From assembly GCA_963612735.1 (NCBI GenBank), contig CAVDWX010000081.1, positions 1 to 9,380 on the forward strand: DNA of 9,380 nucleotides. Reading direction: 5' to 3'. Shown here piece by piece: positions 1-6,518 of this stretch. The position numbers and the translations under genes were made by a program. The notes beneath the pieces are model-generated. The model made no database searches. It was not told the origin of the DNA and worked only from the letters and a program-made list of their open reading frames with translations. The first letter of the stretch is position 1. Every line of letters begins with the position of its first letter. Source of the stretch: CAVDWX01 sp963612735. GTDB taxonomy: Bacteria > Bacillota_I > Bacilli_A > RFN20 > CAG-826.

Positions 1-633
1 GCTTTATATATTTATAGCGCTTTAAAGCGTATTGTTAAAAAATATAATTTAGAAGGATTAACGGTCCGCTGCTTTGATTTATTAGGAAAATATAAAAATA
101 CTTCTTGCTTAGCGTTTGGCTTACTTAATGAAGAAGGTATTATCTCTGCTTGCGAGGGTGATGTTCCTTCTTTACTTACAATGTACTTTGTTTATAAATT
201 AAAAGGATTGCCTTCCTTTATGGCTAATCCTAGTGAAATCGATTTTAAGAATCGAACCATCCTTTTAGCGCACTGCACCGTCCCCTTCAATATGGTTAAT
301 AAATATGAATTATTAACTCATTTTGAAAGCAATCTTGGCGTTGGAATAAAAGGAGAAATGAATTTAGCAAGCGCTACTATCTTAAAGCTTTGTCCAGATT
401 TAAAACGAGTAGTAGCGAGCGACGCTAAAATAAAAGAAAATTTATCTTTACCTAATTTCTGCCGTACTCAAATCAAAGTAGAATTAGACGATGAAAATTT
501 ATTCAATTTCTTTAGAGAAGATTTCGGCAATCATATCATTGTCACGTATGGCGAAATAGCGGATATGTTCATCTCTCTAGTGGATTTATTTAATACTAAA
601 TATAGCGAAAAAGACAAAGATCAAAAAGAATAA
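1..633 (+). CDS. L-fucose/L-arabinose isomerase-like protein, C-terminal part (5' end outside window)
   Basis: The frame is open from the first base to a TAA at 631-633, giving 210 residues of a longer protein; the ATG at 181 is internal, because conserved sequence precedes it. The fragment matches the C-terminal region of the fucose isomerase-like family (COG2407 type), ketol isomerases that interconvert aldoses and ketoses with a divalent metal. Family-like blocks are CEGDVPSLLTM (fragment residues 51-61), FMANPSEIDF (73-82), LAHCTVPFNM (89-98), the stretch with THFES and GVGIKG (106-118), CRTQIKV (154-160) and GNHII (176-180). E52, D81 and H178 are candidate metal ligands by analogy with the Glu/Asp/His set of FucI; this is inferred. 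The tail after residue 195 is charged and probably disordered. The true substrate cannot be told, since many family members are not fucose isomerases. It is not a usual neighbour of the yloU-yloV genes that follow, so it probably belongs to a separate unit to the left. Confidence 0.8.
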   Translation, partial: ALYIYSALKRIVKKYNLEGLTVRCFDLLGKYKNTSCLAFGLLNEEGIISACEGDVPSLLTMYFVYKLKGLPSFMANPSEIDFKNRTILLAHCTVPFNMVNKYELLTHFESNLGVGIKGEMNLASATILKLCPDLKRVVASDAKIKENLSLPNFCRTQIKVELDDENLFNFFREDFGNHIIVTYGEIADMFISLVDLFNTKYSEKDKDQKE

Positions 634-642
634 AAGTAGGTT

Positions 643-663
643 ATATAATTTTCTTAATTATAT
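643..663 (+). terminator. possible weak terminator hairpin after the isomerase-like gene
   Basis: ATATAATT (643-650) and AATTATAT (656-663) form a perfect 8-base inverted repeat around a TTCTT loop, 9 bases after the upstream stop codon. The stem is all A/T and only a short T-rich stretch (TTGTT) follows, so it may not terminate well. It is listed because of its position between two transcription units. Confidence 0.3.
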
Positions 664-704
664 TTGTTAACGATGACATTTTACTTAACTTATTTGAAGT
701 TTTC

Positions 705-734
705 TTGACAGGTTCTATGTTTACTATGTAAACT
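705..734 (+). promoter_or_regulatory. candidate sigma-A promoter for the asp23-fakA unit
   Basis: A perfect -35 box TTGACA (705-710) is followed after 18 bases by TAAACT (729-734), a 4/6 match to the -10 consensus. Transcription would start near 741, leaving a leader of about 22 bases before the ATG at 763, with a weak TAGGT ribosome-binding site at 751-755. The -10 choice is the uncertain part. TATAAC at 735-740 is a better hexamer but lies 24 bases from the -35. Confidence 0.55.
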
Positions 735-736
735 TA
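716..736. promoter_or_regulatory. inverted repeat overlapping the asp23-fakA promoter, candidate operator
   Basis: GTTTAC (719-724) and GTAAAC (728-733) are perfect inverted arms around TAT. Two further pairs, TA at 716-717 with TA at 735-736, match after one unpaired base on each side. The element covers the proposed -10 box, as expected for a repressor site. The arm length and small spacer fit a dimeric helix-turn-helix repressor (TetR, MarR or GntR type), but no regulator gene is present. It does not resemble the Bacillus FapR operator. Confidence 0.4.
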
Positions 737-762
737 TAACGCCTTTTATATAGGTCATAATC

Positions 763-1104
763 ATGAAAAATAATTCTAAAAATATTAATATAGATTTAAA
801 AGACATCCTTAAAATAGTAGAAGAATCCGTTTTATCTTGTTACGGCATTATTTCTTTTACTTGTAAAGAAGGGTCTTCAAATCGAAAACAACAAAAGAAA
901 GGAAAAATTGAAGAAGGTGTCATCATACACCGATATTTAAATCAAACCTTTTCTATAGACATTTATGTCGCTTTATCTAGCGGAGTTAAAATTACTGAGA
1001 CATTAAGAGAATGTCAAAAAACAGTTTCATACAATTTAAACAAAAAATATCCACATAAATGCTTATCGATTAATGTGTTTGCTACTGATATCAAATCAAT
1101 CTAA
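763..1104 (+). CDS. Asp23/Gls24 (DUF322) family protein, YloU-like
   Basis: A 113-residue protein matching the small Asp23/YloU family encoded just upstream of yloV (fakA) in many Bacillota. The pattern is an N-terminal helix with DILKIVEESVLSCYGIISF (residues 14-32), a lysine-rich turn (about 37-50), beta strands with GVIIHRYL and FSIDIYVALSSGVKI, a helix around TETLRECQKTVSYNL, and a final INVFATDIKSI strand, equivalent to the NVYV-type ending of YloU. No signal peptide or membrane segment is visible, so it should be cytosolic. Family members are linked to the cell envelope and to stress, but the biochemical role of YloU is not established. The ATG at 763 is preceded by a weak TAGGT with 7-base spacing. 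The stop lies 8 bases before fakA, so the two are almost certainly co-transcribed, and the pairing suggests a role related to FakA. Confidence 0.85.
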   Translation: MKNNSKNINIDLKDILKIVEESVLSCYGIISFTCKEGSSNRKQQKKGKIEEGVIIHRYLNQTFSIDIYVALSSGVKITETLRECQKTVSYNLNKKYPHKCLSINVFATDIKSI

Positions 1105-1112
1105 ATATAATT

Positions 1113-2771
1113 ATGAGAATAATCGACGGTCAAATATTAAAACAAATGTTCATTTCAGCGAGCAATAATCTTTACAATCATTATCCTGAAATCGACGCTT
1201 TAAATGTCTTCCCAGTCCCCGATGGAGATACAGGCATGAATATGAATCTCACATTAACGAGCGGGGCTAAAGAAATTCAAAATAGAACTGACACTAATAT
1301 TTATGAGATTGCGAAGAACTTTTCTCGAGGTCTACTCATGGGCGCTAGGGGGAATTCTGGAGTTATTACTTCTCAAATATTCCGTGGCTTTTCTCAAGGA
1401 CTAGACGGGAAAAAAGAAGTTAACGCTCTTGATTTTGCGGATGCTTTAGTTAAAGGGTCTGAAGTAGCATATAAAGCAGTTGTTAGACCAGTTGAAGGAA
1501 CAATTCTTACCATAATAAGAGAATCAAGCCAAGCTTTATTGGATAAAGTTAAAGAAAATACTTCATTCGAAAAAGCTTTTGAAATATTGATTAGCGAAGC
1601 TAAGGCCTCGTTAAAAAGAACTCCTGAATTATTACCTATCTTAAAAGAAGTAGGGGTAGTTGATTCTGGAGGCGCCGGATTAATTAAAATTTTTGAAGGT
1701 ATGGAAGCGGTTATTAAAGATTCGTTTATTGATCGTAATGAAGCAACTTCCACTGATAAAGATTCTCCACTTATCGCCGCAGGAGCGATGATGGAAGATG
1801 AAGAATTTGGTTATTGTACTGAATTCATCATGTCTTTAGGGCCAGATTCTATAAAAAAGCCATTCAACGAAAAAAGATTTACATCGATTTTAGGAAGTCG
1901 TGGTAATTCCTTAGTGGTAGTCCATGATGAAGATATTGTTAAGGTACATGTTCATACGATGAATCCTGGAAATATTTTAAATTACGCTCAACAGTTTGGT
2001 GAATTCTTAAAAATTAAAATTGAGAATATGACTGAACAACATCACGCTCTTGAAACTGGCGCTACTGTTGAGGCTCATGTCGACTTAGTGGAAGAAAAAC
2101 CTAAAGAAAAATATGCCCTTATCGCTGTTTCTAGTGGAGATGGGATTGATGAATATTTTAAAGAAGTGGGCATTTCGGTTATCGTTAAGGGTGGACAAAC
2201 TATGAACCCATCCAGCGAAGATTTTGTCGAGGCTATTAAAAAGGCCAATGCTGAAAATATCTTCATCTTCCCAAACAACTCCAATATCGTTATGGCGGCA
2301 TCTCAAGCCTGTGACATGATGGAAAACGAAGATATTCATGCTTATGTCATTCCTTCTAAAACTATTCCTCAAGGTGTTGCTGGGGCTATTATGTTTAACC
2401 CTGAAGTGAGCAGCGAAGAAAATTTTAGGGAAATGAAAGCGGCATTAAAAAATGTAAAATCTGGTGAAGTGACATTTGCTATTAGAGATAGTGAAATAAA
2501 TGGTGTTAAAGTGAAAAAAGATGATTTCATTGGCATTTTTGAAAAAGAAATCATTTGCGATAACAATAACAAAATCAAAGCCGCAATGGAATTAATCAAT
2601 AAAATGATTGACGATGAATCTTCTATCATTACTGTTTTAACAGGCAGCGATGTAAATGATGAAGAAGGCAATAAACTCAAAAAAGAAATTGAAGCCAATT
2701 TCCCTGATTTAGATATTGATTTTAGACATGGCAATCAACCAGTATATTCCTTCTTAATCGGTGTTGAATAA
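1113..2771 (+). CDS. fakA: Fatty acid kinase catalytic subunit FakA (DhaL/DAK phosphatase-domain protein, YloV)
   Basis: 552 residues, the normal length for FakA/YloV. FakA phosphorylates a fatty acid presented by the carrier FakB, making acyl-phosphate for PlsY or PlsX. The N-terminal DhaL-type kinase domain (about 1-200) carries NVFPVPDGDTGMNM (31-44), with D37 and D39 as the expected magnesium ligands, then GARGNSGV (77-84), RPVEGTIL (125-132) and DSGGAGL (184-190). The middle domain has FGYCTEF (232-238) and KVHVHT (277-282); C235, H279 and H281 match the Cys-His-His zinc site described for staphylococcal FakA. The C-terminal domain (about 330-552) contains the FIFPNNSNI and VIPSKTIPQG blocks and would dock FakB. 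No fakB (DegV-family) gene is in the window. The ATG at 1113 has no Shine-Dalgarno sequence; 8 bases separate it from the upstream stop, so translation probably depends on ribosomes finishing the Asp23-family gene. Start by alignment: MRIIDGQ resembles the usual family N terminus. Confidence 0.93.
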   Translation: MRIIDGQILKQMFISASNNLYNHYPEIDALNVFPVPDGDTGMNMNLTLTSGAKEIQNRTDTNIYEIAKNFSRGLLMGARGNSGVITSQIFRGFSQGLDGKKEVNALDFADALVKGSEVAYKAVVRPVEGTILTIIRESSQALLDKVKENTSFEKAFEILISEAKASLKRTPELLPILKEVGVVDSGGAGLIKIFEGMEAVIKDSFIDRNEATSTDKDSPLIAAGAMMEDEEFGYCTEFIMSLGPDSIKKPFNEKRFTSILGSRGNSLVVVHDEDIVKVHVHTMNPGNILNYAQQFGEFLKIKIENMTEQHHALETGATVEAHVDLVEEKPKEKYALIAVSSGDGIDEYFKEVGISVIVKGGQTMNPSSEDFVEAIKKANAENIFIFPNNSNIVMAASQACDMMENEDIHAYVIPSKTIPQGVAGAIMFNPEVSSEENFREMKAALKNVKSGEVTFAIRDSEINGVKVKKDDFIGIFEKEIICDNNNKIKAAMELINKMIDDESSIITVLTGSDVNDEEGNKLKKEIEANFPDLDIDFRHGNQPVYSFLIGVE

Positions 2772-2790
2772 TATAAAGAGTAGAACTATA

Positions 2791-2815
2791 AAAAGTTTAA
2801 TTTTTTAACACTTTT
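2791..2815. terminator. AT-rich hairpin after fakA, possible terminator
   Basis: AAAAGT-TTAA (2791-2800) pairs with TTAA (2805-2808) and ACTTTT (2810-2815) around a TTTT loop, with C2809 bulged, giving a 10-pair stem about 20 bases after the fakA stop. On the minus strand the stem runs into a T-rich end, so it could also stop transcription from the convergent ATPase gene. Stability is low because almost all pairs are A/T. Confidence 0.35.
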
Positions 2816-2830
2816 AAAATTATTGATTAT

Positions 2831-2861
2831 AAATAAAGGCTGATGATTACAATCTTTATTT
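2831..2861. terminator. second AT-rich inverted repeat between convergent genes
   Basis: AAATAAAG (2831-2838) and CTTTATTT (2854-2861) are perfect 8-base inverted arms around a 15-base loop, followed on the plus strand by a T-rich stretch with GTTTGTTCTTTTT. It lies in the 176-base gap between the fakA stop and the stop of the opposing ATPase gene. It may be a back-up terminator, though the large loop and A/T stem make this weak. I see no gene in the gap. Confidence 0.3.
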
Positions 2862-2947
2862 CATTGTTTGTTCTTTTTAAAATGTAGCCAATTTTATTTT
2901 TCAATATAACTTTATGTTTTTCTTTTAGATGTCTTTTTAAAACCTAA

Positions 2948-4303
2948 TTATAAGCACATTGCCATATAGGATGGAATGCAAAGAATTTCACCTTTTACAC
3001 ATAAATTTTGGGTATAGATAATATAGGCTTGTCCAATTCTTGAATGATATTTTTGAATAAATTTTGTTAAGGATGTCATCGTATAATTTTTTGAAGATTT
3101 CACTTCTATTGGAATTAATTTTTGTTTTGTTTTACTTTTACTACAAATCAGAAAATCAATTTCAATGTCGTTGCGTTTTTTGTTTTCACTATAATGCGTA
3201 TAAAAGAAAAGTCTATGTCCATTTGCCACTAGAGACTGTGCGATAGCGTTTTCGAATATCATCCCTTCGTTTATTGATAACTTATCGTGCAATATTTGTT
3301 TGTGCAAGTCTTCTTCCACTAATTCGTTTTCATCAAAGGCATGGCTTATTAATAGACCAGTATCTCCCATATAGCACTTAAGAGTGGTTCTTTTTTCGTT
3401 CATTGATAAGCCAACATTTGGATCAGAACAATTAAAGCATTCGTTTACTATCATAGAGTCACCTAACCAAAAGAATGTTTCTTCATACATTGGGAATGTT
3501 GATTTTTTTTCAATCGTGGAAAGAATAACTCGTTTTTCATGATTAGATAAAAAAGTTGGTATTTGATCAAATATAGATAAGACTTTTGAACGATAATTTC
3601 TATAAATTTTATTAATATCATTACGATAAAGCGACAATATATCTCTCTTTTCTAAATCTGATTGAACAAAACTGCGGTTGTTATTAAGATATTTCTCTAT
3701 AGCTTTTGGCATCCCTCCCACTAGAATGTATTGTTTAAAAAGCATCATTGCTTTATGATGCAAAGCATCTTCTAAAGGTTTTTTATCGTTAAAACATTTT
3801 CTAATATAATCAGCCATTTTGTTTTCGCCTAATGCCCAACAGAATTCTTCAAAATCCATTGGATACATCTTTATTGTTCTTTCTTCTGAAGGAATAGTTA
3901 TACTTTTAACATTTTCTCGTATTGAAATTAAAGAACCTGTTTCGATGTAGTCATATCGGCCATCTTTAACTAACTTTTTAATAGATTCTCTCGCTTTTGG
4001 ATATTTTTGTATTTCATCAAAAATAATTAACGAGTCTCTTATATAAAGAGTTTTATTATATTCTATTGATAGTATTAAAAAGAAAGTATCCAAATCATTT
4101 AGGTATTTTTCAAATGCATTTCTAACAACATCGCTTGCATCATTAAAATCGATAAGGATGTAACTTTTATATTCTCTTTTAGCAAATTCTTCCACAATAG
4201 TGGATTTACCGACTCGACGCGCACCTTCGATTAGAATAGCTTTTTCTCCGCATGTTTCTTTTTTCCATTCTAACAGTTTTTTATAAATTTTTCTTTCAAA
4301 CAC
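2948..4303 (-). CDS. AAA+ ATPase, AAA_14/DUF4143 family, with C-terminal PD-(D/E)XK-like domain
   Basis: 451 residues, typical of the AAA_14 plus DUF4143 ATPases that are patchily spread, often in several copies, in Bacillota and Bacteroidota; their function is not established. The N-terminal ATPase shows Walker A GARRVGKST (27-35), Walker B LIIFDEIQ (92-99), a sensor-like ETGSLIS (121-127) and the family block YPMDFEEF (147-154). The middle part is helical, with QYILVGGMPKAIEKYL (191-206) as a typical family segment. The C-terminal domain keeps a nuclease-like core: E351 in GMIFENAIA, D383 in EIDFLI, and E400/K402 in PIEVKSSKN, the E-D-ExK arrangement of the PD-(D/E)XK fold. Whether it cuts DNA is unknown. 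The start is GTG at 4303-4301, chosen for a perfect AGGAGG 7 bases upstream. The gene stands alone, opposite to its neighbours, between fakA and recG, where related genomes have no such gene, so acquisition is likely. No antitoxin-like partner is visible. Confidence 0.9.
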   Translation of the reverse strand: MFERKIYKKLLEWKKETCGEKAILIEGARRVGKSTIVEEFAKREYKSYILIDFNDASDVVRNAFEKYLNDLDTFFLILSIEYNKTLYIRDSLIIFDEIQKYPKARESIKKLVKDGRYDYIETGSLISIRENVKSITIPSEERTIKMYPMDFEEFCWALGENKMADYIRKCFNDKKPLEDALHHKAMMLFKQYILVGGMPKAIEKYLNNNRSFVQSDLEKRDILSLYRNDINKIYRNYRSKVLSIFDQIPTFLSNHEKRVILSTIEKKSTFPMYEETFFWLGDSMIVNECFNCSDPNVGLSMNEKRTTLKCYMGDTGLLISHAFDENELVEEDLHKQILHDKLSINEGMIFENAIAQSLVANGHRLFFYTHYSENKKRNDIEIDFLICSKSKTKQKLIPIEVKSSKNYTMTSLTKFIQKYHSRIGQAYIIYTQNLCVKGEILCIPSYMAMCL

Positions 4304-4310
4304 AATTTAT

Positions 4311-4316
4311 CCTCCT
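4311..4316 (-). promoter_or_regulatory. perfect Shine-Dalgarno sequence deciding a GTG start
   Basis: Plus-strand CCTCCT is AGGAGG on the minus strand. It lies 7 bases upstream of the GTG at 4303-4301 and within an ATCAGGAGGAT context. With this spacing the GTG is the clear start of the ATPase gene. It is the strongest ribosome-binding site in the window. Confidence 0.85.
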
Positions 4317-4346
4317 GATACGATTTCATGATAACTTTACAAACAT

Positions 4347-4375
4347 ATTATTTCACTATTTTGGATAATACGCAA
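4347..4375 (-). promoter_or_regulatory. candidate promoter of the DUF4143 ATPase, -35 inside a repeat unit
   Basis: Read on the minus strand, TTGCGT (plus 4370-4375) is followed after exactly 17 bases by AATAAT (plus 4347-4352), a 5/6 match to the -10 consensus. The -35 is only a 3/6 match and lies inside the first of three direct repeats, so a protein bound to the repeat array could control it. The predicted leader would be about 35 bases before the GTG start. Confidence 0.45.
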
Positions 4376-4452
4376 TGTTAGAAAAATCAAAATTCCAGAC
4401 AATACGCAGTGTTAGAAATGCATAAAATCGGTACAATACGCATTGTTAATAA
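4365..4452. repeat. three 20-base direct repeats with an exact 34-base period
   Basis: The units are ATAATACGCAATGTTAGAAA (4365-4384), ACAATACGCAGTGTTAGAAA (4399-4418) and ACAATACGCATTGTTAATAA (4433-4452). They start 34 bases apart, separated by two 14-base spacers that share only an AAAA core and TC. Each unit has an imperfect internal dyad, clearest in the third: ACAAT-ACGC-ATTGT. A degenerate fourth unit may follow near 4467 (TAACACGTTATTTAATAA). The array fills most of the 223-base gap between the divergent ATPase and recG genes. It looks like an operator array for a protein binding at regular helical phasing. Iterons or a mobile-element end are alternatives. Confidence 0.8.
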
Positions 4453-4489
4453 GTTTTTAAATATGCTAACACGTTATTTAATAAAAATA

Positions 4490-4520
4490 TTTACTGCATA
4501 ATTCATTTTTATTTTACAAT
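4490..4520 (+). promoter_or_regulatory. candidate recG promoter placing the transcript start at the ATG
   Basis: TACAAT (4515-4520) is a 5/6 match to the -10 consensus, and TTTACT (4490-4495), a 4/6 match to the -35, lies 19 bases upstream. The expected start site, about 7 bases after the -10, falls on or beside the recG ATG at 4527, which would make the mRNA leaderless or nearly so. This agrees with the absence of a Shine-Dalgarno sequence. CATAAT at 4497-4502 with TTATTT at 4474-4479 (17-base spacer) is an alternative that would leave a short leader. Confidence 0.4.
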
Positions 4521-4526
4521 AAAGAC

Positions 4527-6518
4527 ATGATTAAATTTTCTTCTTCTCCCCGTATTAATTATTCGCTTTATGAGATGGGTATATATTCCTTTTATGATGT
4601 AATTAATTATTTACCTTATCGCTATGAAGATTTTACTTATACAAAAGAACGTGGCTTAGTGGATAAGATGCGCGTTGTTATTTATGGAGAAATCATTACT
4701 ATTCCAACATTAAATAAATATTGCAAGGTCCAAACTATTAAGTTTGATTTATATACTGAAAATAAAAATTACTTCCCTTGTGTTGTCTTTAATCAAACCT
4801 ATATTTTAAAAGCTTTTAAGATTCACGATTTTGTGACAATTGTTGGAGCCTTTAATGCTAAAAATTCTTCGATTACAGTGAATAAAATTTATAAAAACAA
4901 AATCGAAGAAAACAAGATTAAAGCCCTATATCATCTACCCTCTGGAATCTCTAATTTTTTATTTTCAAATCTCGTTAAAAAAGGACTTACTACTTTAGAA
5001 GGTAAAATCCCTTCATTAGTGCCATATGATTTCATTAAAAAATATCGTTTGAACAATAAAGAGCAATCATTAAACTTCATTCATTTTCCCAAGAATAAAG
5101 ATGAAATTAAGCAAGCTTTACGCTACTTAAAATATGAAGAAGCATTGATCTTTTCTATTAAGAATCAGATCATTAAAGAAGAAAATAAATCTTTTAAAAA
5201 GGTCAAAAAGGAACCAATTGATATTTCTTTATGTCAACCTTTCATCAATAATCTACCTTTCTTGCTCACCAATGATCAGATCAAAGCTAGCGAAGAAATC
5301 ATTGAAGACATGAATCAATCCACTTTGATGTATCGTTTGCTTCAAGGAGATGTGGGAAGCGGGAAGACGGTTGTGGCTTTTATAAGTATGTATGCGAATC
5401 ATATTAGAGGCGATCAATCCGCTTTATTGGCTCCTACGGATGCCTTGGCTAGACAGCATTATGAAAATGCATTAAAAGCTTTTAACGCTACTAAAATGAA
5501 TATTAAATTGTTAGTGGGCTCCACTCCTAAAAGTGAAAGAGATGTGATATTAGATGAATTAAAAGGTGGCTATATCGATATTTTAATTGGGACTCATGCA
5601 ATATTTTCTAAGAATGTCATATATTCATCTTTAGGATTAGTGGTCATTGATGAACAGCATCGTTTTGGAGTCAATCAAAGGCTCGCATTACTTAATAAAG
5701 GCGATAGTGCTGATCTACTCATGATGTCAGCCACTCCAATACCTCGCTCATTAGCGCTTTCCATCTTTGGAGATTTAGATATTTCTTCTTTATATTCTTT
5801 TCCTTCTAAAAAGAGGAATGTCGTAACAGAAATTGTTTCATCTACTTCTAAAAAGATATTTGAAAAAGTAGATTATTATCTTTCTATTAATAAGAAGATA
5901 TATGTTGTTGCTCCGCTTATTGAATATCGCGATGATGAACGTTATTCACTCGAAAAATTATATGAATTATATAAAAATAGATATTTAAATAAAGTCACAT
6001 TATTGCACGGAAAAATGAGCACAATTGATAAGAAAGACGCTCTTGATAGTTTTTATAATGGTTTAACTCCCATCATTGTTACCACTCCTGTAATTGAAGT
6101 GGGAATTGATGTTAAAGAAGCTTCTTTAATGATCATTTATGATGCCACTAATTTTGGCTTAGCATCATTACATCAATTACGTGGAAGAATTGGTCGAGAT
6201 GGCTCTTCTTCTTTATGCTTATTAACTTATGATGAAGAAGATAATGATAAGAAACAAAGATTAGAAATTCTCACCAAAACCGAAGATGGCTTTGCTATTA
6301 GCGAAGAAGATTTAAAAAATAGAGGTCCGGGTGAACTAGTGGGTATTAAACAATCTGGTATGCCTGAATTCCATTATCTTAATGTCGTCAATGATTACAA
6401 AATATTCATTGTTGCTAGAGATGATGGTAAAGATATATTAAAGAACAAAGATAAATATCGCTATTTAATTGAACGCATTAAAAAAGATATGCAGTATCAT
6501 CCAATCAAGAAGGGATAG
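4527..6518 (+). CDS. recG: ATP-dependent DNA helicase RecG
   Basis: 663 residues, slightly shorter than the usual 680-690. RecG remodels stalled forks and other branched DNA by pulling on the duplex behind the junction. The N-terminal part (1-130) starts with YEMGIYSFYDVINYLPYRYED (15-35), matching the family's LGI-DLL-YLPRRYED block; the leading segment before it is shortened. An OB-type wedge domain follows (about 45-125). Helicase motifs are LLTNDQIKA (246-254), Walker A GDVGSGKT (274-281), APTDALARQH (302-311), GTHAIF (355-360), DEQH (375-378, a DExH box), SATPIPRSLA (401-410), LHGKMS and TTPVIEVGIDV, then QLRGRIGRDG (motif VI). The C-terminal RGPGELVGIKQSGMPEF block is the family's TRG-type region, needed to couple ATP use to translocation. 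The start has no Shine-Dalgarno sequence and sits 7 bases after a TACAAT box. Its plus-strand neighbour fakA is 1.7 kb away beyond the ATPase, so recG is probably transcribed on its own. Confidence 0.96.
   Translation: MIKFSSSPRINYSLYEMGIYSFYDVINYLPYRYEDFTYTKERGLVDKMRVVIYGEIITIPTLNKYCKVQTIKFDLYTENKNYFPCVVFNQTYILKAFKIHDFVTIVGAFNAKNSSITVNKIYKNKIEENKIKALYHLPSGISNFLFSNLVKKGLTTLEGKIPSLVPYDFIKKYRLNNKEQSLNFIHFPKNKDEIKQALRYLKYEEALIFSIKNQIIKEENKSFKKVKKEPIDISLCQPFINNLPFLLTNDQIKASEEIIEDMNQSTLMYRLLQGDVGSGKTVVAFISMYANHIRGDQSALLAPTDALARQHYENALKAFNATKMNIKLLVGSTPKSERDVILDELKGGYIDILIGTHAIFSKNVIYSSLGLVVIDEQHRFGVNQRLALLNKGDSADLLMMSATPIPRSLALSIFGDLDISSLYSFPSKKRNVVTEIVSSTSKKIFEKVDYYLSINKKIYVVAPLIEYRDDERYSLEKLYELYKNRYLNKVTLLHGKMSTIDKKDALDSFYNGLTPIIVTTPVIEVGIDVKEASLMIIYDATNFGLASLHQLRGRIGRDGSSSLCLLTYDEEDNDKKQRLEILTKTEDGFAISEEDLKNRGPGELVGIKQSGMPEFHYLNVVNDYKIFIVARDDGKDILKNKDKYRYLIERIKKDMQYHPIKKG

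Noticed and set aside
1106..1111. TATAAT hexamer between the Asp23-family gene and fakA, as a fakA promoter
   Set aside because: It lies only one base before the fakA ATG, so transcription from it would begin inside the gene. It is explained by A/T-rich sequence.
1394..2734. Several minus-strand frames of 69-121 codons under fakA
   Set aside because: They are antisense shadows of a well-conserved gene and show no recognisable domain or initiation signal.
2872..2942. Direct repeat TCTTTTTAAAA at 2872-2882 and 2932-2942
   Set aside because: A low-complexity 11-mer in an A/T-rich gap; likely by chance, with no element or duplication edge attached.
2826..2946. Minus-strand open stretch of about 37 codons after the ATPase stop
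   Set aside because: No ATG or GTG start and no ribosome-binding site. The translation is lysine/isoleucine-rich, as expected from A/T-rich noncoding DNA.
3064..3246. 60-codon plus-strand frame with a hydrophobic stretch
   Set aside because: It lies entirely within the minus-strand ATPase gene, antisense to its conserved C-terminal domain, and has no ribosome-binding site of its own.
4365..4452. The repeat array as a CRISPR
   Set aside because: Only three imperfect 20-base units with 14-base spacers, too short for CRISPR repeats and spacers, and no cas genes nearby.
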